Translations under genes and position numbers: made by a program | Source of the DNA: Chitinophaga pinensis | GTDB lineage: Bacteria; Planctomycetota; Phycisphaerae; Phycisphaerales; SM1A02 | DNA: 19,108 nucleotides | NCBI GenBank assembly: GCA_943329105.2 | Contig: CALQCP020000019.1 | Span: forward strand, 1-19,108 | Reading direction: 5' to 3' | The notes under the pieces: model-generated | Seen by the model: only the letters and a program-made list of their open reading frames with translations | What the model was told of the DNA's origin: nothing | Databases searched by the model: none | In this document: positions 7,658 through 14,757 of the stretch, piece after piece | How positions within the stretch are numbered: the stretch's first letter is position 1 | Layout: each line of letters starts with the position of its first letter

Positions 7658-7697
7658 AAGCACCCTGTAGTCCACACATCAGGGTGGGGCGCATGTC

Positions 7698-7712
7698 TTG
7701 GCAACGTGCCAA
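7698..7712. promoter_or_regulatory. Short perfect palindrome, possible operator
   Basis: TTGGCA ACG TGCCAA is a perfect inverted repeat with 6-base arms, in the same 245-base gap, 76 bases downstream of the pcp stop on the minus strand. It has the size and symmetry of a dimeric regulator site. Nothing else supports the call. Confidence 0.35.
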
Positions 7713-7788
7713 CGGCATGCGCCTTATTGAAATACAGCCCACACGTCACCGCCACACTTGCGGCCATGCGAGTTGGCGGCGGTGCCGT

Positions 7789-8478
7789 TTAACCCAATCG
7801 TCGTCGATGTCGATCAGGCATGGTCCCGCGTGGCATGGTTCGAAGGTGGAACATAACGGCACCAATCGCTGCACGCGTAGCGATCATCAAGTCATGCGCA
7901 GATATCGGCTTTGCATCGTTTGGCCGAGTGGCAAACTGCTCTTCTAACTGCGGAACATGGATAAATCCAGCGATTGCCGGCCAACCCGTGGCTGCACTCC
8001 GTTCGAGTGAATGGAACATTACCTCGTTACAGAGATAGCTACCCGCAGTCAAAGAAGTACCCGCTGCTACACCCGAAACACGGACAGCGTCCACTATCGC
8101 TCGTACGGGAAGGGTCGCGAAGTGCGCGGCAGGGGCACCATCAATTACCGGGGTGTCTTCCGCGCAGACGCCTGCATTGTCCGCAATGCGATAGTCGCGA
8201 AGGTTGATAGCGATGCGTTCAACACTGAATTCGCTGCGAGTATGCGCCTCACCAAAGTGAATCGCCGCATCAGCTTGAAACTCGGCCAATACGGCATCAA
8301 GCCTCGCCCGCGCTGAACCGGGTCCAACACCACCCACCACTGGTAGGACTTCAGCACGCATCATGGCGCCGGTGATTCCTTCAGCTGCCAAACGCTCAAC
8401 AATCAGCGCTGTGGGGTTCAGGAGGCTGCCTGCAAAGGGCTCGAATCCGGTTACCAGAATGCGGGGAATGCCGATCAT
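7789..8478 (-). CDS. pcp: Pyroglutamyl-peptidase I (peptidase C15)
   Basis: A 229-residue cysteine peptidase that removes N-terminal pyroglutamate from peptides in the cytoplasm. The N-terminal ILVTGFEPFAGSLLNPT is diagnostic. The catalytic triad, by family comparison, is E87 in SVERIAIN, C150 in AGSYLCNEVMFH and H174 in GFIHVPQLEEQ; all three are present. IHFGEAHTR replaces the more usual GxAGGR, a modest divergence. The frame stays open to 8595, but the segment before residue 1 is not family-like. I chose the ATG at 8478, which puts ILVTGFEPF at residue 7; an ATG at 8505 is possible but would overlap lemA. There is no clear Shine-Dalgarno, and only 25 bases separate it from the divergent lemA ATG. 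The tail ends in a basic RHRRRLG. Confidence 0.9.
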   Translation of the reverse strand: MIGIPRILVTGFEPFAGSLLNPTALIVERLAAEGITGAMMRAEVLPVVGGVGPGSARARLDAVLAEFQADAAIHFGEAHTRSEFSVERIAINLRDYRIADNAGVCAEDTPVIDGAPAAHFATLPVRAIVDAVRVSGVAAGTSLTAGSYLCNEVMFHSLERSAATGWPAIAGFIHVPQLEEQFATRPNDAKPISAHDLMIATRAAIGAVMFHLRTMPRGTMPDRHRRRLG

Positions 8479-8503
8479 GGTTCCCGATGCTAGAACTACG
8501 CAC
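8479..8503. promoter_or_regulatory. Candidate bidirectional promoter for pcp and lemA
   Basis: The two divergent ATGs are only 25 bases apart. A plus-strand TAGAAC (8491-8496), preceded by TGC as in an extended -10, ends 7 bases before the lemA ATG. A minus-strand TAGCAT (8492-8487) ends 8 bases before the pcp ATG. The two hexamers share the TA at 8491-8492. Neither gene has a Shine-Dalgarno, so both mRNAs could begin at or next to the ATG. No -35 box is visible. This is inference from spacing. Confidence 0.4.
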
Positions 8504-9178
8504 ATGTTCGTGCATTCTGCCCCGACAATCGTTGCCGTTTCGCCCGTTCTAGTGGCTGCGGTGGCCGCCGGAACCGCCATTGCCATGGTTGCCATCTGGC
8601 TGATGGCGGTTTACAACGGGCTGGTGACGCGCCGGGTGCGTGTGCAGAATGGGTTCTCGCAGATTGATGTGCAACTGCGCAGGCGCCACGATTTGGTACC
8701 CAACTTGGTAGCCACTGTGAAGGGTTACATGCAACACGAGCGGTCCACTCTTGAAGCGGTGACCAGCGCACGTGCCTCTGCTATTAGCGCGCGCAGTGCC
8801 GTCACTGCAAACCCCGGCGATGCAGGCGCGACACTCGCACTGGCGAATGCAGAAGGTGTGTTGCAGGCGATGTTGGGCCAATTGATGATCTTGATGGAGC
8901 GATACCCAGATCTCAAAGCCAACAACAACGCACTGCAATTGCAAGAAGAGCTGGTGAGCACCGAGAATCGCATCGCATTTGCGCGGCAGGCGTACAACGA
9001 TGCGGTGATGACCTTCAATACCAAACTGGCCGTCTTCCCAGACGTTCTAGTAGCGCGATTATTTTCCTTCACAGCCGCCGCGCTCTTTGAGGCTGACCAG
9101 TCGGCGCGTGCACTACCAAACGTAGATTTCAACGCGTCCGCTTTTGTGGAAACGCCACGAAACACCCTCGATTCCTGA
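8504..9178 (+). CDS. lemA: LemA family protein
   Basis: A 224-residue LemA-family membrane protein of unsettled biochemical function, usually paired with TPM-domain or M48 proteins. One N-terminal transmembrane helix spans about residues 13-37. Next comes the family signature VYNGLVTRRVRVQNGFSQID and VQLRRRHDLVPNLVATVKGY (37-75), then long helices through about residue 190. NRIAFARQAYND near 157-168 is also typical. The frame is open upstream to 8363. I chose the ATG at 8504 because the helix is then correctly near the N-terminus and the 5' region is otherwise occupied by pcp. No Shine-Dalgarno is visible. The M48 peptidase gene starts 16 bases after its stop, a common LemA partnership, so the two probably act together at the membrane. 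Confidence 0.92.
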   Translation: MFVHSAPTIVAVSPVLVAAVAAGTAIAMVAIWLMAVYNGLVTRRVRVQNGFSQIDVQLRRRHDLVPNLVATVKGYMQHERSTLEAVTSARASAISARSAVTANPGDAGATLALANAEGVLQAMLGQLMILMERYPDLKANNNALQLQEELVSTENRIAFARQAYNDAVMTFNTKLAVFPDVLVARLFSFTAAALFEADQSARALPNVDFNASAFVETPRNTLDS

Positions 9179-9194
9179 CGCACGGAGACCGGTA

Positions 9195-11075
9195 ATGGAT
9201 TTCTTTGAAAGCCAAGAACGGGCGAAGCGCAATACCACCTGGCTGGTAGCGCTCTTCATCATGGGTGTCATTGCCACGGTAGTGAGTGTGCATGTTGTGC
9301 TCTCACTCACAGTGTCGCGCGGCAAGATCTTTGATCCATCAATGTTTGCGCTGTCGGTTGGGTCAGTTCTCGCGGTCGTTGGAATTGGTACGGCAGTGAA
9401 ATTTGCGCAGATGTCGCACGGCGGTGCGGCGGTGGCACAGGCGATGGGCGGAATTCAGGTGGATCCCGGATCACGCGATCCGGACGAGCGACGGGTCCTC
9501 AATGTGGTTGAAGAGATGGCCATTGCAAGCGGTGTTCCCGTTCCGCCGATCTACCTCATGGAGGACCAGACCATTAACGCGTTTGCAGCTGGAAATTCTG
9601 AGCAAGACTCAGTGATTGGTGTGACGCGGGGCTGTATCCATGCGCTGTCGCGTGATGAATTGCAGGGGGTCATGGCGCATGAATTCAGCCATATCTTTCA
9701 TCGAGACACGCGGCTGAACATGCGCTTGGTGGCCTGGCTTGGTGGAATCTTCGCGGTTTCTATGGTTGGTCGAATTCTGATTCGTTCACAGATGTATTCC
9801 CGCCCATCGCGCGACAAAAACAACAGTGCGGCCGTTGGTCTTGGAATTGGTGTCGCACTCTTCATCATTGGAATTGTTGGGTACTTCTTTGGGCGCATCA
9901 TTCAGTCGGCGGTGAGCAGGCAGCGTGAATTTCTCGCCGATGCCAGCGCGGTGCAGTACACGCGTAACCCGGATGGCATTGCCGGTGCACTGGAAAAAAT
10001 TGCGCGCGGCGCAGGCAGTCAATTGAGCGCACCGGCAGCGGCGGAGTTCAGCCACTTCTTCTTTGCGAATGGAATTGCATCGTTGTTTTCAACCCACCCA
10101 CCGATCGAGGACCGTATTGCGCGCATTCGTGGTGCCAAGATGGTGGAGGCCGGGGTGACGGCGGTAGCGACGACCGGGGCAAATGCTTCAGCAACGACTG
10201 CGGCAGCGACCGCAGGAGTCGTTCGGCCGGAACCAACCGCGCGCGCCGCGTCAGTGGCAGCATTTCATGGGGTTTCCGCCGCGGCTATTCATGGTGCGCG
10301 CCGCACCATGGGGTCACTCAACCCACATGACATCGGGATGGCACACAGCCTCATCGCGGGGCTGCCCAAATCCGTGGTCGACGCTGCTCAGAATCCATTC
10401 AGTGCACGGGCAGTGATTTGTTCGTTACTTCTCGCGCGTGACCGACGCGAACGCCAGGCGCAGCTTGCCGGTATAGCCGCTACTGATCCTGCACTTGCCA
10501 GCGCAACCGATGCACTGCAGCAGACCGCGCCGATCACCCCGCGCCAACGATTGCCGGTCATTGAATTGTGCGCAGCGTCGCTTGTACAACTTTCTCCCGC
10601 GCAATATCAGCAGTTCCGCGCAGTGTTGGCGCAGCTCATAGCCACGGACTCGCAGGTTGACCGCCTGGAATGGACAGTCCGAGTCATCTTGCGTAGTGCA
10701 ATCGAGGGACCAATTGCAGCGAAGGACCCCGGTGCGCGCGCGACAGTAGCAGATGTAGCGTTGGTGGTGAGCGTCTTGGCGTGGTCGGGCGCCACTGACG
10801 AAGCGGGCGTAGCGCGGGCATGGCGCGCGGCGCGTGGATCACAATCGTTGTTGCCCACAGCGCAGACGGTGGCACATCTTTGCACGCTCGACGCCCTTGA
10901 TGAATCACTGCAGCGACTATCGAACACGAAACTCGGGATCAAGCGAAATCTTGTCGACGCTTGTGTTGCTTGTGTTGCGGCCGATGGTCAGACCACCGTG
11001 GAAGAAGCAGAACTGCTGCGCGCGATCTGTGCCAGCATTGGCGCACCAATGCCGCCGATTGCTAGTGCTGCGTGA
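9195..11075 (+). CDS. M48 family membrane metallopeptidase with C-terminal TerB-like helical extension
   Basis: A 626-residue zinc peptidase of the HtpX/Ste24 type, likely acting on membrane proteins. Transmembrane segments are seen at about 15-40, 52-70, 178-196 and 214-234. The zinc site is H162-E163-x-x-H166 (VMAHEFSHIFHRD), with the third ligand E245 in SRQREFLADASAVQYTRNP. STHPPIEDRI (299-308) closes the catalytic domain. HtpX is about 290 residues. The extra 300 residues form an Ala/Thr-rich linker (about 316-370) and a helical region whose end, LVDACVACVAADGQTTVEEAELLRAIC (587-612), resembles a TerB-like domain. The ATG at 9195 is chosen because it has a GGAGA Shine-Dalgarno at 9184-9188 and follows lemA by 16 bases; upstream codons back to 9144 overlap lemA. 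It converges on the macro gene with a 6-base gap. Confidence 0.92.
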   Translation: MDFFESQERAKRNTTWLVALFIMGVIATVVSVHVVLSLTVSRGKIFDPSMFALSVGSVLAVVGIGTAVKFAQMSHGGAAVAQAMGGIQVDPGSRDPDERRVLNVVEEMAIASGVPVPPIYLMEDQTINAFAAGNSEQDSVIGVTRGCIHALSRDELQGVMAHEFSHIFHRDTRLNMRLVAWLGGIFAVSMVGRILIRSQMYSRPSRDKNNSAAVGLGIGVALFIIGIVGYFFGRIIQSAVSRQREFLADASAVQYTRNPDGIAGALEKIARGAGSQLSAPAAAEFSHFFFANGIASLFSTHPPIEDRIARIRGAKMVEAGVTAVATTGANASATTAAATAGVVRPEPTARAASVAAFHGVSAAAIHGARRTMGSLNPHDIGMAHSLIAGLPKSVVDAAQNPFSARAVICSLLLARDRRERQAQLAGIAATDPALASATDALQQTAPITPRQRLPVIELCAASLVQLSPAQYQQFRAVLAQLIATDSQVDRLEWTVRVILRSAIEGPIAAKDPGARATVADVALVVSVLAWSGATDEAGVARAWRAARGSQSLLPTAQTVAHLCTLDALDESLQRLSNTKLGIKRNLVDACVACVAADGQTTVEEAELLRAICASIGAPMPPIASAA

Positions 11076-11081
11076 GTCAAT

Positions 11082-11720
11082 TCATGCTGCGCGGGATTGC
11101 TGGTCGAACAGGGCATGTGCGCGATTCCACGCCTCGAGTGCCTCGCGAACCTGCAGCACTAAGGTTTCAGCCCGCCACCCATGGTTAGTACCAGCCATAT
11201 CCGGCAGGACGATTGTTTCAATTGGTGGCCACTCATCAGCGAGGTTCCAGGCATTGACTGCCCGCAGCGCGGCATGAAGTGCGCTGTACATCAACGGTTC
11301 CCCGGAAATGTATCCAGGGAATTGCGTCGCTGGCGCAGCCACCATAAATGGCATGGTGAAGTCGCCGGTTGGAATGATAATTGCCTCACCTACCGGAAGT
11401 TCAGCATCGAATTCACACGCGATGCGCTCTTGAAGTCCGCGTTGCAGACGTGGACCGAACCGGCGCGCGAGCGCGCTGTCAATCCCCGCATCGAGATAGC
11501 CGAAGCTATTCGTTGGCGCGATCACAGCATCTGCAACACACCCATCCAAGAGCGGCCCACGCACGATTGATAGACCGGGTAGGTCACCAAGCAGTGTGCG
11601 ATACATAGCAGCGTTGGCGGCAACCGGAGTGCGGAGTTGAATCTGCACTGGTCGCCATCCAGAGGTAGTAGCAGCGATCTTGCCGGCCAGGTTGCTCTCG
11701 CCGTCGACTTTGTCACACAT
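11082..11720 (-). CDS. Macro domain (ADP-ribose-binding) protein
   Basis: A 212-residue macro-domain protein, a fold that binds ADP-ribose and related nucleotides. The signature is DAVIAPTNSFGYLDAGIDSALARRFG (residues about 64-89), where APTNS occupies the place of the canonical NAANS and the glycine-rich loop is DAGID. ELPVGEAIIIPTGDF (about 106-120) fits the second strand and loop, and LPDMAGTNHGW (about 172-182) stands where GTGxxG-type loops lie. It may bind ADP-ribose or hydrolyse a derivative; activity cannot be predicted. The ATG at 11720 has a strong GAGGAGG Shine-Dalgarno at 11733-11727, confirming the start. A hairpin lies just upstream (11746-11782). The gene is downstream of the unrecognised 298-residue gene, 193 bases away, and converges on the M48 gene. 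Confidence 0.85.
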   Translation of the reverse strand: MCDKVDGESNLAGKIAATTSGWRPVQIQLRTPVAANAAMYRTLLGDLPGLSIVRGPLLDGCVADAVIAPTNSFGYLDAGIDSALARRFGPRLQRGLQERIACEFDAELPVGEAIIIPTGDFTMPFMVAAPATQFPGYISGEPLMYSALHAALRAVNAWNLADEWPPIETIVLPDMAGTNHGWRAETLVLQVREALEAWNRAHALFDQQSRAA

Positions 11721-11732
11721 CGCTTGCCCTCC

Positions 11733-11882
11733 TCAAATTCCTGAGCCCTGCGTGGCGGTCCACACTGAATCACCACGCAGGGTCATTCGAACGGTCTGAT
11801 CCGTGGATCGCAGGTCAAGGATTCTGTGAGATAAATGTGCGGACAATTGCTCGCGAAGTCCGTTTGGATAGTCCGCGAGCAC
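11733..11882 (-). CDS. Possible small protein upstream of the macro gene
   Basis: A 49-codon frame from GTG (11882) to TGA (11733-11735) ends 12 bases before the macro-domain start, and its last codons adjoin that gene's Shine-Dalgarno. Its composition is unremarkable but protein-like (LADYPNGLREQLSAHL, then ILDLRSTDQTVRMTLRGD). No Shine-Dalgarno precedes the GTG and no family is recognised. It may equally be chance reading through a leader with a hairpin. Confidence 0.25.
   Translation of the reverse strand: MLADYPNGLREQLSAHLSHRILDLRSTDQTVRMTLRGDSVWTATQGSGI
11746..11782 (-). promoter_or_regulatory. Hairpin in the leader of the macro-domain gene
   Basis: CCCTGCGTGG (11746-11755) and its exact complement CCACGCAGGG (11773-11782) are separated by 17 bases. 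On the minus strand the stem ends about 12 bases before the Shine-Dalgarno of the macro-domain gene. No T-run follows, so it is not a typical terminator of the upstream gene. It could affect translation or RNA stability. Confidence 0.5.
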
Positions 11883-11913
11883 ATGGGCGGAAGGTCCGCG
11901 TAGTGTGGCAGAG

Positions 11914-12810
11914 TTAGCGGCGGCGACGCTTGAACGGCGTCGGTTGCCCCTGATTTCCAGGCTTTCCAGCAGCCCCCACCAAATCCGGGGTTCCGGCTTG
12001 CGGGCGAACAGCGTCCGTACCACCCGCTGGCGCACGTCCGGATTTCTGCGCGCTTTCCAGCGCCATTTTATTTAGCACCTGGGCACGATTGATGGCAGAT
12101 TGAAAGTGCTCAACCGGTGCGCCCTGGAAGTAGGCGGCTGCGAGTGCCGCTTGCTCATTGAATCCGTCGATACGCAGTTGGCGCGTGGCGGCATCCACAA
12201 AGAGTGATCGAATTCCGAGGTCCGCGGCGAGTTCAATGGCAGCGCGGAGTCGCAGGTCATTCTGGTCAGCACCTTGTGCAAGAAGTTCCGCGAGGTAACT
12301 GGCGGCAGCCATGGCTGGATCGTTCTTCGGATCGGTGCGACGCTTCTCCATCTCCGCAGCCTGCGCCTTGATGAGTTCAAAGTTATTGATCTTCACGTGC
12401 ATCTCAATGCCGTTGACCTTGATGTGACGACCTGCAACCACTACGAGGCCCGCGGCGAGCGCGCGACCTTCGTTGATGCCTTCTTCGGTGAAGTGCTCAA
12501 TGATCGGGCGGGTGTCAATGTTCGCATGCTCACCCTTCTCCCACTTGACTTCGCGCTTCTCGCCATCGCCTTCAACGCGCGCGGAGGCAATGCCAATTTG
12601 CCATAAGGTCCACAGGATGGCTTGGATGCGGGCGTCGTTTGTTGCCAGGCCTTGGGTGGTTGTGCCCTCGTGCGCAAACACCGTCAGGATCGCCGGAAGC
12701 GGCGGGCCTTCGTGGAGTCGGCGGTAGACCTGTCCGGCGAGCCATGCAAATGACTCCCGCGTTTGGGGCTCAAGTTCGATGGCCGTTCCGTTGAGTGTGA
12801 AGGTGGGCAT
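11914..12810 (-). CDS. Hypothetical protein, 298 residues, with a basic C-terminal tail
   Basis: I do not recognise this protein. It has no signal peptide or membrane segment and should be cytoplasmic. It begins with a short beta-like segment (MPTFTLNGTAIELEP) and reads as a mixed alpha/beta domain to about residue 145, with ILTVFAHEGTTTQG, RIQAILWTLWQIGI and AGLVVVAGRHIKVNG. An Ala/Leu-rich helical region follows (about 150-250, including MAAASYLAELLAQG and RLRAAIELAADLGIRS). A Gly/Pro/Ala/Gln-rich tail ends in KRRRR, which could bind nucleic acid. The ATG at 12810 lies 14 bases after the fucosidase stop on the same strand, so it may be co-transcribed with it, but no Shine-Dalgarno is present. 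Length, steady composition and an intact frame make it a real gene. Confidence 0.8.
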   Translation of the reverse strand: MPTFTLNGTAIELEPQTRESFAWLAGQVYRRLHEGPPLPAILTVFAHEGTTTQGLATNDARIQAILWTLWQIGIASARVEGDGEKREVKWEKGEHANIDTRPIIEHFTEEGINEGRALAAGLVVVAGRHIKVNGIEMHVKINNFELIKAQAAEMEKRRTDPKNDPAMAAASYLAELLAQGADQNDLRLRAAIELAADLGIRSLFVDAATRQLRIDGFNEQAALAAAYFQGAPVEHFQSAINRAQVLNKMALESAQKSGRAPAGGTDAVRPQAGTPDLVGAAGKPGNQGQPTPFKRRRR

Positions 12811-12824
12811 AGGGGGCGATCAGT

Positions 12825-14654
12825 TTACTTCAGCGGCATCAAGGTGAGGTTACGGAGATTGATGAAGGATTCACCCGGCTTACTCGCCGCCTTCACCGAT
12901 ATAACGCGGGTTCCGGCGGTAAGTTCGATATTCCCGACCGCCAGGTTTATGAAATCGCTCCAGTCTGAGCGCGGCGGCAGATTCTTAGTGATTGTCTGGG
13001 TGCCGCCACCATCTGGGTCAATGACGGAAATTTCAAAGTCGCCACCACAAGTGGCGTTGCATGCGTAGGCAACCGCCACGTGGTACTTGCCGGTGGCGGG
13101 AATCTGCACGGTCCAAGAGGCGGTGCTAGCGGTGTCGCGCCACCAACCGAGATTCTCAAATCGATTTTCGTACTGGATACTGCCGGTGACGATCGCGTCT
13201 GCGGCCGTACAAGTGATGATCCCGTTTCCATCAGGCTTGATGATGAATGGCTCGACCGCCGGCTTGCCAACAATACCAATCTGTACGACAGTCGCATCCT
13301 TGTCGACCGGCGTGGCGCCAAGGCCACTGACAACGATGGTGTCGCCCTGGCGGGTGACGGTTGGTGATCGGTCAGATGAACCAAGAATTTTGGCGGAAAG
13401 CGGTTCGTTACTCATGCCGGGGAGCCGAAGTGTGCCGTCTGTCGGCCAATCAAAGACCATGAGGTTCAGCGTGGTGCTTTCGCGGCCACTGAGCGGACCA
13501 ACTCCTTGGGTGATTCGGCCCCACTGAAATTTCCGTGGGAACGGTGTGGCTTCGGTGCCGTGAATCGCCGTGCCGTTCACTTTCATCCATTCGCCCATGC
13601 GCTTTAGTCGCTCGATGCTTTCTGGTGGGATGGTGCCATCGCCACGCGGTCCAACATTGAGGAGAAAGTTTCCACCCTTGGAGGCGATATCGCACAACAT
13701 GCGAATGAGTTCTTGCGAACTCTTCCAGTTTTGATCAGAAGACTTGAAACCCCACGTGTCATTCATGGTCATGCACGTTTCCCAGTCCTTGCCCGGCATG
13801 CCATTTGGTGGAATGGTCTGCTCTGGCGTTCCGTAGTCGCCGCGGGACGCCTCATCTTTGGAGAATCCCTCCATTCCGGCGCGACCGCTGTCGACGCGAT
13901 TGTTCACAATGATCTGTGGCTGAATGGCGCGCACGAAGTCATCAGTGGCTTTGCCCCAGCTGTGGTTCCAGGTGTCTTCCCATTCACCATCGAACCACAC
14001 AATGCCAATGTTGCCGTAATTGGTAAGGATTTCCTTGAGTTGCGCCTGCATGTAGTTCACATAGCGTGGATAGCTTTGTGGATCCACTGCACGCTGGTCC
14101 CACGGACGGCGCGGTAGATAGTCAGGATGATGCCAGTCCATGATCGAGTGGTACCAGCACATTTGCATTCCGTCGGCGCGCACTGCTTCGGAGAGCTCTT
14201 TCATGATGTCGCGCTTGAACGGCGTGGCCATGACGTCGTAATCACTCACGGCGCTGTTCCACAGTGCGAAACCGTCGTGGTGCTTGGTGGTGATGACTAC
14301 ATATTGCATGCCGGCATCACGAGCGAGATCCGCCCATTGCTTGGCATCAAACTTCACCGGATTGAATTGCGGCACCAGCGTCTTCTCGTAGACGATCGGA
14401 TCGATTTTTCCATTTTGTAGGAGCCATTCACCAACGCCACTCACTTCTTTGCCATCCCACGTGCCCGCTGGCGTGGAGTACAAACCAAAGTGGATGAACA
14501 TTCCAAATCGTGCCGATCGCCACCACGCCATGCGTGCGTTGCGCGCATCAGGCGTCTCTTTCACCCCCATCGGCGGGGCATTGACGGCAGTCGAGGCGGC
14601 GAGCATGGAACCAAGGACGATGGCGGCCGAAGCCGCGGCGATCGATGTGCGCAT
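12825..14654 (-). CDS. Secreted alpha-L-fucosidase (GH29) with C-terminal beta domain
   Basis: A 609-residue exported glycoside hydrolase that releases terminal L-fucose from polysaccharides or glycans. The signal peptide is about residues 1-26. The GH29 barrel is about 35-370, with RFGMFIHFGLYS (49-60), ITTKHHDGFALWNS (121-134), YHSIMDWHHPDY (168-179) and IGIVWFDGEWE (216-226), where D222 is the expected nucleophile. WETCMTMNDTWGF (291-303) and GGNFLLNVGPRGDG (327-340) are typical of the family. A linker and small beta domain follow. The last 110 or so residues (about 500-609, LGWWRDTASTASWTVQIPATG to the end) look like a carbohydrate-binding beta sandwich. No Shine-Dalgarno precedes the ATG; a TATCCT lies 6 bases upstream, fitting a leaderless promoter. 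The catalytic acid/base is not assigned. Fucosidase genes are typical of bacteria that degrade algal or host glycans. Confidence 0.93.
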   Translation of the reverse strand: MRTSIAAASAAIVLGSMLAASTAVNAPPMGVKETPDARNARMAWWRSARFGMFIHFGLYSTPAGTWDGKEVSGVGEWLLQNGKIDPIVYEKTLVPQFNPVKFDAKQWADLARDAGMQYVVITTKHHDGFALWNSAVSDYDVMATPFKRDIMKELSEAVRADGMQMCWYHSIMDWHHPDYLPRRPWDQRAVDPQSYPRYVNYMQAQLKEILTNYGNIGIVWFDGEWEDTWNHSWGKATDDFVRAIQPQIIVNNRVDSGRAGMEGFSKDEASRGDYGTPEQTIPPNGMPGKDWETCMTMNDTWGFKSSDQNWKSSQELIRMLCDIASKGGNFLLNVGPRGDGTIPPESIERLKRMGEWMKVNGTAIHGTEATPFPRKFQWGRITQGVGPLSGRESTTLNLMVFDWPTDGTLRLPGMSNEPLSAKILGSSDRSPTVTRQGDTIVVSGLGATPVDKDATVVQIGIVGKPAVEPFIIKPDGNGIITCTAADAIVTGSIQYENRFENLGWWRDTASTASWTVQIPATGKYHVAVAYACNATCGGDFEISVIDPDGGGTQTITKNLPPRSDWSDFINLAVGNIELTAGTRVISVKAASKPGESFINLRNLTLMPLK

Positions 14655-14660
14655 GTATGC

Positions 14661-14666
14661 AGGATA
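14661..14666 (-). promoter_or_regulatory. -10-like element just before the fucosidase start
   Basis: On the minus strand TATCCT is followed by six bases (GCATAC) and the ATG of the fucosidase gene. With no Shine-Dalgarno in this gap, transcription could start at the ATG. There is no -35 box at the expected distance, so confidence is low. Confidence 0.3.
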
Positions 14667-14690
14667 GGTTGAGCCGGGACTACCGCGCCC

Positions 14691-14757
14691 CGCCTCACCT
14701 CATCGTTCCTCATCGCTCCTCGCCGCGTCTCGCGCGTCTCACCGCGTCTCACCGCTC
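14691..14757. repeat. Degenerate short tandem repeat, about 10-base period
   Basis: The segment between the ABC ATPase stop and the fucosidase start reads as successive ten-base units such as catcgttcct, catcgctcct, cgccgcgtct, cgcgcgtctc and accgcgtctc. It is pyrimidine-rich on the plus strand (GA-rich on the minus strand). The last unit enters the ABC gene stop codon region (stop at 14749-14751). It has no coding role that I can see. Confidence 0.6.

Noticed and set aside
7544..7675. 44-residue N-terminal extension of the crotonase frame
   Set aside because: It translates the palindromes of the promoter region (Cys/His/Phe-rich); the fold begins shortly after the ATG at 7543.
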